DNA of 64,000 bases from Phylloscopus collybita (Eukaryota > Chordata > Aves > Passeriformes > Phylloscopidae). The stretch spans positions 324,501-388,500 of the forward strand of contig JAJNNQ010000097.1 in the NCBI GenBank assembly GCA_027886175.1, read 5' to 3'. The notes beneath the pieces were generated by a model, which saw nothing but the letters and a program-made list of their open reading frames with translations, did not search any database and was not told where the DNA came from. The position numbers and the translations under genes are program-made. Positions 45,601 through 63,915 of this stretch are shown here, piece by piece. Within the stretch, counting starts at the first letter, position 1. Each line of letters starts with the position of its first letter.

Positions 45601-48600
45601 GTTGGGGTTTTTCCCTTTCATTGTGATTTTGATCCGTGGTGGGGTCAGGAGAAGGTCTCCGTGTCTCCAAGGATGTGGAGCTCCAGCACAGAGCAGGACA
45701 AGTGGCAGCTCCCGTGTCCCCCCCAGAGCCCTTTCTTTGTGATTGTGATCTGTGGTGGGGTCAGGAGAAGGTCTCTGTGTCTCCAAGGATATGGAGCTCC
45801 AGCACAGAGCAGGAGAACTGGCAGCTCCTGTCTCCCCCCAGATCAGCACTGGGTTTTTTTCCCCTTTCATTGTGGTTTTGATCCACAGTGAGGTTGGGGT
45901 TTTTCCCTTTCATTGTGATTTTGATCTGTGATGGGTTCTAGAGAAGGTCTCTGTGTCTCCAAGGATGTGGAGCTCCAGCACGGAGCAGGAGAACTGGCAG
46001 CTCCCGTGTTCCCCCAGATCAGCACTGTGGTTTTTTTCCCCTTTCATTATGATTTTGATCCACAATGGGGTTGGGAGATGATGGGTTCTAGAGAAGGTCT
46101 CTGTATCTCCAAGGATGTGGAGCTCCAGCACAGAGCAGGAGAACTGGCAGCTCCCATGTCCCCCCAGATCAGCACTGGGATTTTTCCCCTTTTATTGTGA
46201 TTTTGATCCACAGTGAGGTTGGGGTTTTTCCCTTTCATTGTGATTTTGGTCCACAATGGTGTTGGGAGAAGATTTCTGTATCTCCAAGGGTTCCTCCAGC
46301 TGTCCCCAGACCAGGGTTCACCCATGGAGGGGATAATCTGGAGAAACTCAGCAGATTCCCGTGGGCAGGAGGATGGATGACAGGACTTCTCCAACACTCC
46401 TTCCAAGGGGGCAGAGATCTCCTCCCCTCAGCTTCCCCAGCTTTGACCCCAACCCCAGGAAACCGTGATTTGGGGGCTTTTTTTCCCACCTCTACAATTT
46501 TGCCTCCTTAGGGTACTCGGGGACGGACACCAAGCGCCTCACCATCAACAAGGTGCTCTCCAACGAGGCCCTGGCCCAGCAGAACCAGTATGTCCAGGTA
46601 ATCCCTGACCCTGGGGGGCTCACAGACCCCGGGGGAGTGGGGGAACTCGGGGGGAACTCAGGTCCCTCTCCGTCCCGCAGCGCTGCATCGACTGGAACAG
46701 GGACGTCCTCAAGAAGGAGCTGGGCTTGCTGGAGGAGGACATCATCGACCTGCCGGCCCTCTTCAAGCTGGACAAGCAGGGGAAAGCCGTTCCCTACTTC
46801 CCCAACACGGTATGAGGGGCGAGGGGGGTTCCCTGCTCTCCCCCAAAAATCAGCTCGGCCAGCCAGGGTGGGTCCCCAAAGTGTTCCTGATAAAGAAAAA
46901 TCAGCTGCCTGGAAAAGGGAAAGGTCACAGGTGTGACACAGCTTGGGGGCTTTGAGGGAAAACCTTTCCAAAGTGGTGAAATTGTGAGAGGCACGTTTTC
47001 TCCAAAACAAAACAAACAAACAAACAACAAAAACCCACACCAAAACAAAACAAAACAACAACAAACAAAAAACCAAAAAAAACCACCCCCCCAAAAAAAA
47101 AACCCACCACCAAAACACCCAGCTGTCTAGAGAAGAGAAATATTTCCAGCCAGGCATGGATGAGCACAGGTCTGACGCAGCTTGGTGGCTTTGGGGGTTT
47201 GAGGGAAAACCATTCCAAAGCGGTGAAATTGTATGGTGAGGGGCACGTCTTCCCCAAAGTTTTCCCCAAAAAAAACCCCTTCAGCTGTCTAGAGAACAGA
47301 AATATTTCCAGCCAGGCATGGATGAGCACAGGTCTTACACAGCTTGGTGGCTTTGGGGTTTTGAGGTAAAATCCTTCCAAAGAGGTGAAATCGCAAGGTG
47401 AGAGGCAAAACATTTTTCCCAAAAAAAACCAAAAAAACCACACCAAAAAACCCCAGCTGTCTAGAGAAAAGAAATATTTCTAGCCAGGCATGGATGAGCA
47501 CAGGTCTGACACAGCTTGGTGGCTTTGGGGTTTTGAGGGAAAATCCTTCCAAAGAGGTGAAATCACAAGGTGAGAGGCAAAACGTTTTTCCCAAAAAAAA
47601 CCAAAAAAACCACACCAAAAAACCCCAGCTGTCTAGAGAAAAGAAATATTTCCAGCCAGGCATGGATGAGCCCAGGTCTGACACTGCTTGGTGGCTTTGG
47701 GGTTTTGAGGGAAAACCCTGCCAAAGCGGTGAAATCGCAAGGTGAGAGGCACGTTTTCCCCAAAGTTTTCCCAAAAAAAACCCCTCAGCTGCCTAGAGAA
47801 AAGAAATATTTCCAGCCAGGCATGGATGAGCCCAGGTCTGACACAGCTTGGTGGCTTTCTCGTGCTTGCAGTGGGGTTTTGACAAAAAGTGGTGACGTTG
47901 CAAGGGGTGAGGGGTGTTTTAATGATAAAAAAGGGGGAATTCTGCTGGATTTGGGATGCTGAGGGAGGGCAGCTGCAAACAGTGGTGCTGAGGCGGGTGG
48001 AGGAGGGGGATCAACGTCTGTCCTTAGGCTTCATCCATCCCAACACTGCTGGTGTCACCCCACAGGTCACCATGGTCACCCTGGCCAGGGACCTGGGCAT
48101 CCCCAAGCCCTTCAGTGTCACCCGCTCTGACACTGCTGTCCCCTGGTGTCACCCTGCAGGTCACCATGGTCACCCTGGCCAGGGACCTGGGCATCCCCAA
48201 GCCCTTCAGTGTCACCTGCTCTGACATTGCTGTCCCCTGGTGTCACCCCACAGGTCACCATGGGATCTGGGCATCCCCAAGTCCTTCAGTGTCACCTGCT
48301 CTGACACCCCTGGTATCACCCCACAGGTCACCATGGGATCTGGGCATCCCCAAACCCTTCAGTGTCACCTGCTCTGACTGCACTGTCCCCTGGTATCACC
48401 CCACAGGTCACCATGATCGTCCTGGCCAGAGACCTGGGCATCCCCAAGCCCTTCAGTGTCAACTGCTCTGACACCCCTGGTATCACCCCACTGGTCACCA
48501 TGGGATCTGGGCATCCCCAAGGCCTTCAGTGTCACCTGCTCTGACATTGCTGTCCCCTGGTGTCACCCTGCAGGTCACCATGATCGTCCTGGCCAGGGAC

Positions 48601-49133
48601 CTGGGCATCCCCAAGCCCTTCAGTGTCACCTGTTCTGACACCCCTGGTATCACCTCACAGGTCACCATGGGATCTGGGCATCCCCAAACCTTCAGTGTCA
48701 CCCACTCTGACACCACTGTCCCCTGGTGTCACCCCACAGGTCACCATGGGATCTGGGCATCCCCAAGCCCTTCAGTGTCACCCGCTCTGACATTGCTGTC
48801 CCCTGGTGTCACCCCACAGGTCACCATGGGACCTGGGCATCCCCAAGCCCTTCAGTGTCACCTGCTCTGACATTGCTGTCCCCTGGTGTCACCCCGCAGG
48901 TCACCATGATTGTCCTGGCCAGGGACCTGGGCATCCCCAAGCCCTTCGGGCCGGTGGCGGGCGGCGAGTGCTGCCTGGAGCGGCGGATCCGGGCGCTGCT
49001 GGAGCCGCTGGGGCTGTGCTGCCGCTTCCTGGAGGACGTGGCCTCCTACCACGGCAGCCTGGGCGAGGTGCGCTGCGGCACCAGCGTCCAGCGCCGGCCC
49101 TTCGCCTTCAAGTGGTGGCACTTCATGCCCTAG
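21849..49133 (+). CDS. PADI2: Peptidylarginine deiminase 2, complete, 16 exons; catalytic His/Asp replaced by Asn
   Basis: Calcium-dependent protein-arginine deiminase family. Sixteen exons join to 2,013 nt without a stop: 670 codons, or 666 from the second ATG at 21861, whose product better matches the 665-residue human PADI2. Order: N-terminal cupredoxin-like domain (exons 1-3), Ig-like middle domain with calcium loop [14 protein letters not shown] (exons 4-7), C-terminal catalytic domain (exons 8-16). Retained: RWMQDEME with the Asp351 equivalent, the substrate Arg in VLDSPRE, and Cys in VRCGTS (human Cys647). Changed: human VGHVDEF reads LGNLNEF, so both His471 and Asp473 are Asn. Also GHGEA reads GQGEA. 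The frame and fold residues look conserved, so this is a candidate pseudoenzyme rather than a decayed pseudogene. Intron 13 has a GC donor; all other introns are GT-AG. Confidence 0.93.
21915..22470 (+). repeat. Exon 1-derived tandem duplication in PADI2 intron 1 (3 extra copies)
   Basis: The end of exon 1 and its donor (gccacatccgcgccgacgtc, then gtgagagggacccc) recur in diverged form around 22085-22120, 22272-22320 and 22428-22470. Each is followed by the same cctttcctcctccacc stretch. Spacing is about 150-200 bp. Confidence 0.8.
22690..23095. repeat. Minisatellite agttaccccagcccagttac
   Basis: 10-12 bp units agttacccca/catttacccc, about 35 copies in PADI2 intron 1. Confidence 0.9.
23096..24059. 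other. Non-repetitive part of PADI2 intron 1
   Basis: No additional PAD exon, transposon or RNA gene recognised in this stretch up to exon 2. Confidence 0.5.
24060..24246 (+). CDS. PADI2: PADI2 coding exon 2
   Basis: 187 nt, acceptor ttccggcag|G and donor AACAAG|gtgagg. It encodes [17 protein letters not shown] and [17 protein letters not shown], aligning with human AAPAGAQTFSLKHSEHV and RWLLSPSTTLRVTMSQA. Confidence 0.9.
24260..24380 (+). repeat. Dispersed 130-bp repeat, copy 2
   Basis: Same-orientation near-identical copy of 20,849-20,977, lying about 14 bp inside PADI2 intron 2. Confidence 0.75.
24447..24516 (+). CDS. PADI2: PADI2 coding exon 3
   Basis: 70 nt, acceptor gtttgcag|GTC and donor GTCG|gtgagt. 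It encodes [17 protein letters not shown] then VFLTGV (human VTVNYYDEEGSIPIDQAG...LFLTAI). Confidence 0.92.
24655..24716 (+). CDS. PADI2: PADI2 coding exon 4
   Basis: 62 nt, acceptor ccccgcag|GG and donor AACAAG|gtaccc. It encodes [20 protein letters not shown], the acidic calcium-binding loop, nearly identical to human [20 protein letters not shown]. Confidence 0.94.
24811..24928 (+). CDS. PADI2: PADI2 coding exon 5
   Basis: 118 nt, acceptor tgctttag|GCC and donor GGAAG|gtaacg. It encodes [20 protein letters not shown] (human ASWTWGPEGQGAILLVNCDR). The Asn of the human LVNCD calcium-site stretch is Ser here. Confidence 0.93.
25459..25584 (+). CDS. PADI2: PADI2 coding exon 6
   Basis: 126 nt, acceptor ccccccag|AC and donor GCAGA|gtaagg. 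It encodes [19 protein letters not shown] and [19 protein letters not shown] (human DLKDMSQMILRTKGPDRLP...GYEIVLYISMSDSDKVGVF). Confidence 0.94.
25590..26228. repeat. Polypyrimidine (TTCCTC)n tract, about 640 bp
   Basis: Nearly pure C/T on the plus strand (ttcctcctcttcccctt types), beginning within the first 10-25 bases of PADI2 intron 6. The transcribed RNA would be one long pyrimidine tract, a PTB-type binding platform; that consequence is inference. Confidence 0.92.
26300..26900. repeat. AT-rich minisatellite, about 32-bp unit
   Basis: Units of gataaatggggattttt, then cattaaaaatgag, about 17 copies, PADI2 intron 6. Confidence 0.9.
26901..27484. other. Unique intron 6 sequence with a dispersed repeat
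   Basis: 27,245-27,420 (cagcccccagaaatgc, then aaaacacggggggagcctca, then ccctcggctgccaaagg) recurs in diverged form at 37,125-37,275 in intron 10. No coding exon. Confidence 0.55.
27485..29705. repeat. 2.2-kb minisatellite, 21-bp unit gggaacagccccgaatcccg
   Basis: About 105 copies of ggaacagccccaaatcccga with 20-25 bp length variants. Both strands stay open for long distances because the unit length is a multiple of 3; no coding meaning. PADI2 intron 6. Confidence 0.94.
29744..29922 (+). CDS. PADI2: PADI2 coding exon 7
   Basis: 179 nt, acceptor cccccgcag|AC and donor GCCGAG|gtgggg. It encodes [36 protein letters not shown] and [11 protein letters not shown], matching human FFGQRYIHILGRRKLYH...FFVEGLCFPDE...LVSIHVSLLE. 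Confidence 0.94.
29925..31375. repeat. 1.45-kb minisatellite, 10-bp unit ctccggggaa
   Basis: Starts at position +3 of PADI2 intron 7. Units ctccggggaa/ctcttgggaa/ctccagggag form 20-60 bp higher-order groups with ttccatggaa. Non-coding. Confidence 0.93.
31505..32064. repeat. 18-bp minisatellite ctgattcccgctcccgcc ending in the exon 8 acceptor
   Basis: About 30 copies. The last unit reads ctgattcctgctcccgcag, so the acceptor of PADI2 exon 8 is itself the final repeat unit, with cc replaced by ag. Confidence 0.92.
32065..32168 (+). CDS. PADI2: PADI2 coding exon 8
   Basis: 104 nt, acceptor ctcccgcag|GGC and donor TGCAG|gtacag. It encodes [20 protein letters not shown] then LFVC, almost identical to human [20 protein letters not shown]...VFVC. 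Confidence 0.95.
32196..33866. mobile_element. ERV LTR-like dispersed element with internal VNTR, copy 1
   Basis: Begins tgtctgggtttggacag. It shares aaacccctcac, aataacagttctttact, ccctgacagagtcagag and gacaccctgtgggtcagggt, in the same order, with 49,291-50,570. Positions 32,560-33,555 are a VNTR (ggtctggtgatggtgaggag, 15-24 bp units), far longer than in copy 2. No retroviral genes. Ends are approximate, and the family name cannot be fixed by eye. PADI2 intron 8. Confidence 0.6.
32560..33555. repeat. VNTR ggtctggtgatggtgaggag inside the LTR-like element
   Basis: About 1 kb, with GTGATGGTGAGGAGGGGTCT and TGATGATGAGG variants. Confidence 0.92.
33995..34185. repeat. (G/T)-rich low-complexity tract
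   Basis: About 190 bp of ttttgttttggggttttttg-type sequence in PADI2 intron 8, essentially without A or C. A complementary A/C-rich tract occurs at 47,005-47,120. Confidence 0.9.
34186..34632. other. AT-rich intron 8 sequence with a perfect hairpin
   Basis: Unusually AT-rich for this locus. Contains cgaggtgctgat at 34438-34449 and its exact inverted complement at 34459-34470, separated by 9 nt. Possibly an old mobile-element remnant; not identified. Confidence 0.4.
34633..34744 (+). CDS. PADI2: PADI2 coding exon 9
   Basis: 112 nt, acceptor cccccag|C and donor ATGCAG|gtgaga. It encodes [33 protein letters not shown] (human MKDNYLFLKEVKNLV...CELKVCFQYLNRGDRWIQ). The substrate-stacking Trp in DRW is present. 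Confidence 0.95.
34826..34933 (+). CDS. PADI2: PADI2 coding exon 10
   Basis: 108 nt, acceptor ttccccag|GAT and donor CTGCTG|gtgaga. It opens with [20 protein letters not shown]; the first Asp is the catalytic Asp351 equivalent. SPRE holds the substrate-binding Arg. Confidence 0.95.
35130..36230. repeat. 1.1-kb minisatellite, about 60-bp unit
   Basis: About 18 copies of gaaaacctctgatccggggg, then gagacaggctcctgccgagc, then tctgggatgggatttctcc, in PADI2 intron 10. Confidence 0.94.
36231..37624. other. Mostly unique PADI2 intron 10 sequence
   Basis: No exon. 37,125-37,275 is a diverged dispersed copy of 27,245-27,420. TAATTA cores near 37,453 and 37,625. Confidence 0.5.
37625..39045. repeat. 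1.4-kb minisatellite, units about 50-90 bp, with higher-order duplication
   Basis: Units contain acacaaaccttggctgtggg, atgccagaggagatctggcc and ccaggtccatgtgg, alternating with tttaaaacttggcttaattt. A block from about 38,230 recurs from about 38,600. PADI2 intron 10. Confidence 0.9.
39200..39351 (+). CDS. PADI2: PADI2 coding exon 11
   Basis: 152 nt, acceptor gtccccag|GGC and donor CCTGG|gtaagg. It encodes [45 protein letters not shown], close to human GPDFGYVTREPLFESVTSLD...SFGNLEVSPPV...YPLGRILIGSSFP. Confidence 0.95.
39528..39640. repeat. (AT)n/(GTAT)n microsatellite
   Basis: tatatatat runs followed by atgtatgtatgtatgtatgt in PADI2 intron 11. Confidence 0.95.
39641..41190. repeat. 1.55-kb minisatellite, about 45-bp unit, running into the exon 12 acceptor
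   Basis: Units of caggcagaccctgacgggaa, then ttttcccccaatcccagtat, about 34 copies. The acceptor gaatttttgcccccccag of exon 12 is a modified last unit. Every unit ends in a pyrimidine-rich stretch plus CAG, so it resembles a 3' splice site. Confidence 0.93.
41198..41342 (+). CDS. PADI2: PADI2 coding exon 12 (active-site exon with two substitutions)
   Basis: 145 nt, acceptor ccccccag|C and donor AAGAAG|gtaccc. It encodes [32 protein letters not shown] and LTFVP. In active PADs the segment reads DWLxxGHVDEF, with catalytic His471 and Asp473. Here codons 41298-41300 and 41304-41306 are both AAC (Asn). Each is one base change from CAC and GAC. The rest of the exon is conserved. Confidence 0.95.
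41600..43650. repeat. 2-kb tandem array, units about 100-130 bp
   Basis: Units contain catatttatgcccacatgtt, then ttcagagcatttctcttccc, then ggctttt(cc)ctgcttctg, then cggatttttccctcagggaa, then aagccttgaccaggttggct and an A-rich run. PADI2 intron 12. Confidence 0.93.
43803..43896 (+). CDS. PADI2: PADI2 coding exon 13 (GC donor)
   Basis: 94 nt, acceptor gttcccgcag|CGA. It encodes [20 protein letters not shown] then ATMFK. The donor is TCAAAG|gcaagg: a GC-AG intron with the strong AG|GCAAG context typical of that class. Phase 1 joins correctly to exon 14. No GT donor nearby keeps the frame and the conserved FKG. Confidence 0.92.
43930..44880. mobile_element. ERV-derived tandem block with polypurine tract and LTR-like start
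   Basis: About 115-bp units (gataattacacctgtgttaa, then gaaacagccttgcccctgtg, then ggcaaaaggagatgctgctg). Twice, at 44,235-44,252 and 333 bp later, aaaaaataaaaaaggggagt precedes TGTGACAAAAGG, the look of a retroviral polypurine tract and LTR start. Tandemly duplicated; no intact coding capacity. PADI2 intron 13. Confidence 0.5.
44881..45369. other. Unique intron 13 stretch, possible ERV-flanking sequence
   Basis: Holds an open frame near 45,009-45,330 with no family I recognise. It may be internal sequence of the adjacent ERV remnant, but no gag, pol or env motif is visible. Confidence 0.3.
45370..46290. repeat. Tandem array, about 130-180 bp unit
   Basis: Units contain gatgtggagctccagcac, then gagcaggacaactggcagct, then cctttcattgtgattttgat, then ggagaaggtctctgtgtctc. 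About 6 copies in PADI2 intron 13. Confidence 0.9.
46512..46597 (+). CDS. PADI2: PADI2 coding exon 14
   Basis: 86 nt, acceptor ctccttag|GG and donor GTCCAG|gtaatc. It encodes [20 protein letters not shown] (human KRITINKILSNESLVQENLY). Confidence 0.95.
46681..46809 (+). CDS. PADI2: PADI2 coding exon 15
   Basis: 129 nt, acceptor gtcccgcag|CGC and donor AACACG|gtatga, after an 83-bp intron 14. It encodes [29 protein letters not shown] and FPNT (human RCLDWNRDILKKELGL...[12 protein letters not shown]). Confidence 0.95.
46920..47860. repeat. Tandem array, about 175-bp unit, 5 copies
   Basis: Units contain cagcttggtggctttggggt, then ccaaagaggtgaaatcgcaa, then cagctgtctagagaaaagaa and ccaggcatggatgagcacag, with an A/C-rich tract (47,005-47,120) in the first copy. 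PADI2 intron 15. Confidence 0.92.
48045..48899 (+). repeat. Array of exon 16 acceptor plus coding start, 10 copies upstream of the real exon
   Basis: Each 73-95 bp unit has ggtgtcaccccacag (acceptor) followed by gtcaccatg and gacctgggcatccccaagcc, i.e. the start of PADI2 exon 16. Pseudo-exon starts lie at 48066, 48160, 48254, 48327, 48407, 48494 (AG lost, ctg), 48574, 48661, 48740 and 48820. Units 1, 2, 5 and 7 keep the full [14 protein letters not shown] stretch; the others have a 14-bp frameshifting deletion. Confidence 0.95.
48900..49133 (+). CDS. PADI2: PADI2 coding exon 16 (terminal, catalytic Cys)
   Basis: 234 nt including TAG, acceptor caccccgcag|GTC. It encodes [50 protein letters not shown] and FMP. 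The Cys in RCGTS equals human Cys647. It is the only copy of the repeated unit that continues into GPV and the C-terminus. Confidence 0.95.
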   Translation, partial: VTMIVLARDLGIPKPFGPVAGGECCLERRIRALLEPLGLCCRFLEDVASYHGSLGEVRCGTSVQRRPFAFKWWHFMP

Positions 49134-49262
49134 CCAGGCCTCCTCTTCCTTCCTCCTCCTCCTCCTCCTCCTCCTCCTCCTCCTCTTCCTTCTCCCTCCA
49201 TCTTTGCCCCCAGCGTGTGTTGCTTGAGATTTGCTTAATAAATGAATTTGCTGTGAGGAGAA
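49134..49262 (+). promoter_or_regulatory. PADI2: PADI2 3'UTR with poly(A) signal AATAAA
   Basis: AATAAA at 49237-49242, 104 bp after the stop codon, preceded by a (CCT)n run at about 49,150-49,190. This predicts a very short 3'UTR. The LTR-like element begins only about 50 bp downstream. Confidence 0.75.
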
Positions 49263-49290
49263 AGCTGGGGGATTAAATGGCTGTGGGGAA

Positions 49291-50570
49291 TGTCTCGGTT
49301 TGGAAAGGCAGGGAAAAGCTGGAGTTTCCCTCAGGATGGAGAATGGAAACCCCTCACCCCCTCCAAATTACAGTTTTGCAATTCAGGGCTCTCAGGCAAA
49401 GATTTGGGAATAGGAATAACAGTTCTTTACTGGGAATGTTAACAGTATAAATGTAGTAGAAAAAAACCAAACAAACAACAATCCTGGAGAACCCTGACAG
49501 AGTCAGAGCTCCAACCTGACACCCTGTGGGTCAGGGTGCTGGGAGCAGCCCACAGTGAGTCCTCCTGGAGTGGCAGAGGTGGTTCTGGTGGGGCAGAGAT
49601 GATCCTGAGAGAAAAGGGTCCAGGGATGGTGAGAAGGGTCCAGTGGTGGTGAGGAGGGTCCAGGGATGGTGAGAAGGGTCCAGGGGTGGTGAGAAGGGTC
49701 CAGTGATGGTGAGAAGGGTCCAGTGGTGGTGAGGAGGGTCCAGGGATGGTGAGAAGGGTCCAGTGGTGGTGAGGAGGGTCCAGGGATGGTGAGGAGGGTC
49801 CAGGGATGGTGAGAAGGGTCCAGGGGTGGTGGGAAGGGTCCAGTGATGGTGAGGAGGGTCCAGGGGTGGTGAGAAGGGTCCAGGGATGGTGAGAAGGGTC
49901 CAGGGATGGTGAGAAGGGCCCAGTGATGGGGAGAAGGGTCCAGGGATGGTAAGAAGGGTCCATTGGTGGTAAGAAGGGTCCATTGGTGGTGAGAAGGGTC
50001 CAGGGATGGTGAGGAGGGTCCAGGGATGGTGAGAAGGGCCCAGTGATGGGGAGAAGGGTCCAGGGATGGTAAGAAGCGTCCATTGGGGATGAGAAGGGTC
50101 CAGGGATGGTGAGAAGGGTCCAGGGATGGTGAGAAGGGTCCAGTCTCACTCTGGGAGTCCGGTGGAACCAGATCCCTGGTGTTCCTGAGTCTCAGTTTTT
50201 ATCCAGGTGGGAATGGTTGGCTCCCCCACACTGGGTGGAGCATCTCCCACTGGGATGATGGAATGTGTCCTGTCCTTGGTGAGCCTCAATGGCCCATTAG
50301 CAGAAGATAACCCTAAATGGCCCATTAGCAGAAGATAACCCTTAATGACCCTTAATTAGCAGGGGATATCCCCCTGAAGGGAGGACCAGTGGTGACAGAG
50401 ATAACAAACACTGCCCCACCTGGCTTTATCAGCTGGCCCCTTATCAGAAGCACCTGCCTCCTCCCCCCAGAGTCACAAGAGAGAAAGAAAAAACAAAACA
50501 TCTCCCAGCTGCTTCCAACAAATGGAATAGAACACAGAGTTTTGGTTCCATAACCCAAGGTGGAATAACT
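49291..50570. mobile_element. ERV LTR-like dispersed element with internal VNTR, copy 2
   Basis: Begins tgtctcggtttggaaag and parallels 32,196-33,866 segment by segment. VNTR at 49,615-50,140 (ggtccagggatggtgagaag, 20-bp units). Possible imperfect target duplication: ggggaa before the start and tgggaa after 50,569. Lies between PADI2 and SDHB. Confidence 0.6.
49615..50140. repeat. 20-bp VNTR ggtccagggatggtgagaag inside the LTR-like element
   Basis: About 26 copies, homologous in position and core (gatggtgag) to the VNTR at 32,560-33,555. Confidence 0.92.
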
Positions 50571-51204
50571 GGGAAGGAGAGGGAGGGAAGCGCTCAGAGG
50601 GGTGAGGAGTGTTGCCAAAATCCCCCCGAATTGTCTCTAACGCTGTTTCTGTAGCCTTGGCGAGTCAGGCGTCACTTTATTCTCTGCCGGGGTTTGTGTG
50701 TGGCTGACAGAGCTCCAGCCTCCACACCAATACAAAACGTTTTAATTTATTTACGCATTTTAAACAAAGAAATTACTGGTCATGGGTTCTAATCATTCTC
50801 TTCATTGATTAGCATTCTGCCCACTGGTGGTTATTGATTTCCCACTCTTCATGCTGAGCTGGGCCACATTCTTTAGTTCTTTTATCATCCTTTTCTCATC
50901 CTTTTCAATTGGGACTCCCTAAATTTCCAAGCCTCAATCTCCTTTTTATCTTCTGCTTACTCCAGTGTCCTTAAAGGGCCATAAATTTAAGATCCCAGAT
51001 GCCCAGCCTTCAAATCCCTTTGGCTTTATTGAAGCTTCTCAGGGTTAGCTTGAACAAACTCAATGTTTCAGTGATTTGATGATCAAAACAGAAGTAAGAA
51101 CCTGTGAAGAAGTTCCAACTTGCGGTGGCTAAAAGTGGGCACTGCCTACAGGTAATTATAACAAATAATTAAAAACCAGTTAGGAAAGTTTCAAGGGGCA
51201 TTTT
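50571..51204. other. AT-rich intergenic sequence between PADI2 and SDHB
   Basis: No gene or clear transposon recognised. Composition differs from the surrounding GC-rich minisatellites. Confidence 0.45.
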
Positions 51205-51365
51205 TTTTGGCAGGAGGTGCCCAGGGTGGTTTGGAGCGCCCATCCCTGGAGGTGTCCAAGGAAGGGTTGGATGTCGCACTCAGTGCTCTGGGGACAAGGT
51301 GGGGATTGGTTACAGGTTGGACTTGAAGCTCCTGGAAGGACCTTGGAGAACTTTTCCCACATAAA
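51205..51365 (+). mobile_element. CR1 LINE fragment (3' end, diverged)
   Basis: Contains cccatccctggaggtgtcca, then gggttggatg and ggttggacttga, then tcctggaaggacct. These are in the order of the avian CR1 3' end (CCCATCCCTGGAGGTGTTCA...GGTTGGA...). Truncated; no reverse transcriptase remains. Confidence 0.72.
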
Positions 51366-51539
51366 TGTCTCTGGGATTCTTTGTCCCCCAGCACCCACCA
51401 TTTGCCCCGCTGGTGTCGGGGCAGCTCCCATTGAGGAGGGAGGTGGCAGCACAGGTCCCTCCGTGCAACATAACGATGCTGGGATTTAACGGAGAGGAAA
51501 CAAAGGGAATTGAAGAAAGAAAAATGAGTATTAAGGCAT

Positions 51540-51706
51540 CCTGCCCCCGCCACCCCGCCGCGTCCCCACAGGGCGCGCCACACCCAACATGGCGCCCACC
51601 CTGAGGGCTCCGCCACACCCAAAATGGCGGGCCCGCCTTCCCGGCAGCGCGCAAGATGGCGGCGGCGGGGGCGCTTCCGGGGCGGGCGGAAGTTGGCAGA
51701 GCCAAG
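51540..51706 (+). promoter_or_regulatory. SDHB: SDHB promoter: CpG-rich with clustered YY1- and ETS-type motifs
   Basis: ATGGCG/ATGGC cores in YY1-like contexts occur near 51,589 (aacatggcgcc), 51,621 (aaaatggcggg) and 51,653 (aagatggcggc), and again at the start codon 51,704. CTTCCGG and CGGAAG (ETS) lie at about 51,673 and 51,686 with GC boxes. No TATA. This is typical of nuclear genes for mitochondrial proteins. Confidence 0.65.
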
Positions 51707-62775
<11,069 letters not shown>

Positions 62776-62826
62776 CCGGTGCTGGGATAAAACCCCCTCA
62801 GAGCCCCAGGGGTGAAAGGCTTCCCC

Positions 62827-63106
62827 TGTCGCTGTGGGACAGAATAAATGAGACAGAGACTCGTGATTTCAGCAGGCTGATGCTCCCAGAAGGGGCTGGT
62901 TTGTTCTCAGCACCCGTTTTTATCCCTTTTTACAACCTAAGAGGTGGGACCCTTTGGTGTGGCCAATGGTTCACAAGCAAAGCCCCTCCTTAGGAGAGAG
63001 AAAAGAGAAAAAACAAGAGAGTTTACAGAGAGTGACCTTGTTTAGCATCTTAAATCCCTGGGAAAGAACTTCAGGAAAAACCCAAACGTGGCAAACAGTG
63101 ACTGCA
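62827..63106. mobile_element. Solo LTR-like element, same family as 8,100-8,404
   Basis: Starts TGTCGCTGTGGGACAG and ends GTGACTGCA, flanked by cttcccc and cttccc (imperfect target duplication). The sequence at 63,916-64,000 is a paralogous copy of the two flanks joined without the element. SDHB intron 3. Confidence 0.72.
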
Positions 63107-63164
63107 CTTCCCTGCCTGCCCCCTGGGCCTTTGTATGGCTGGCTGAGTTCTCTCGAGGGGTTTT

Positions 63165-63820
63165 GGAGGGGATGTTTTAGGGGGATAAAATGTTTTAGGG
63201 GGATAAAATGTTTGAGGGGGATAAAATGTTTTAGGGGGATAAAACGTTTTAGGGGGATAAAATGTTTTAGGGGGATAAAATGTTTTAGGGGGATAAAATG
63301 TTTGAGGGGGATAAAATGTTTTAGGGGGATAAAATGTTTGAGGGGGATAAAATGAGGGGGATAAAATGTTTGAGGGGGATAAAATGTTTTAGGGGGATAA
63401 AACGTTTTAGGGAGATAAAACGTTTTAGGGGGATAAAATGTTTTAGGGAGATAAAATGTTTTAGGGGGATAAAATGTTTTAGAGGGATAAAATGTTTTAG
63501 GGGGATAAAATGTTTTAGGGGGATAAAACGTTTTAGGGGGATAAAACGTTTTAGAGGGATAAAATGTTTTAGGGGGATAAAATGTTTTAGGGGGATAAAA
63601 TGTTTTAGGGGGATAAAATGTTTTAGGGAGATAAAATGTTTTAGGGGGATAAAATGTTTTAGGGGGATAAAATGTTTTAGGGGGATAAAACGTTTTAGGG
63701 GGATAAAATGTTTTAGGGGGATAAAACGTTTTAGGGGGATAAAATGTTTTAGAGGGATAAAATGTTTTAGGGGGATAAAATGTTTTAGGGGGATAAAATG
63801 TTTTAGGGGGATAAAATGTG
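63165..63820. repeat. 19-bp minisatellite gggggataaaatgttttag
   Basis: About 34 highly homogeneous copies with only cgtttt, gagat and tttga variants. SDHB intron 3. Confidence 0.95.
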
Positions 63821-63915
63821 ACCCAGTGAACCCAAACTGGGGGAGAAACTGGAGCTGTGGCCGGGGTTTCCTGGAGCTGGCAGCCCAGAGCTGGGGTGCA
63901 GTGCTGGGATAAACC

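Noticed and set aside
63165..63820. Telomere-like or centromeric satellite
   Set aside because: The unit gggggataaaatgttttag does not match TTAGGG or known avian centromere repeats, and is confined to about 650 bp in an intron.
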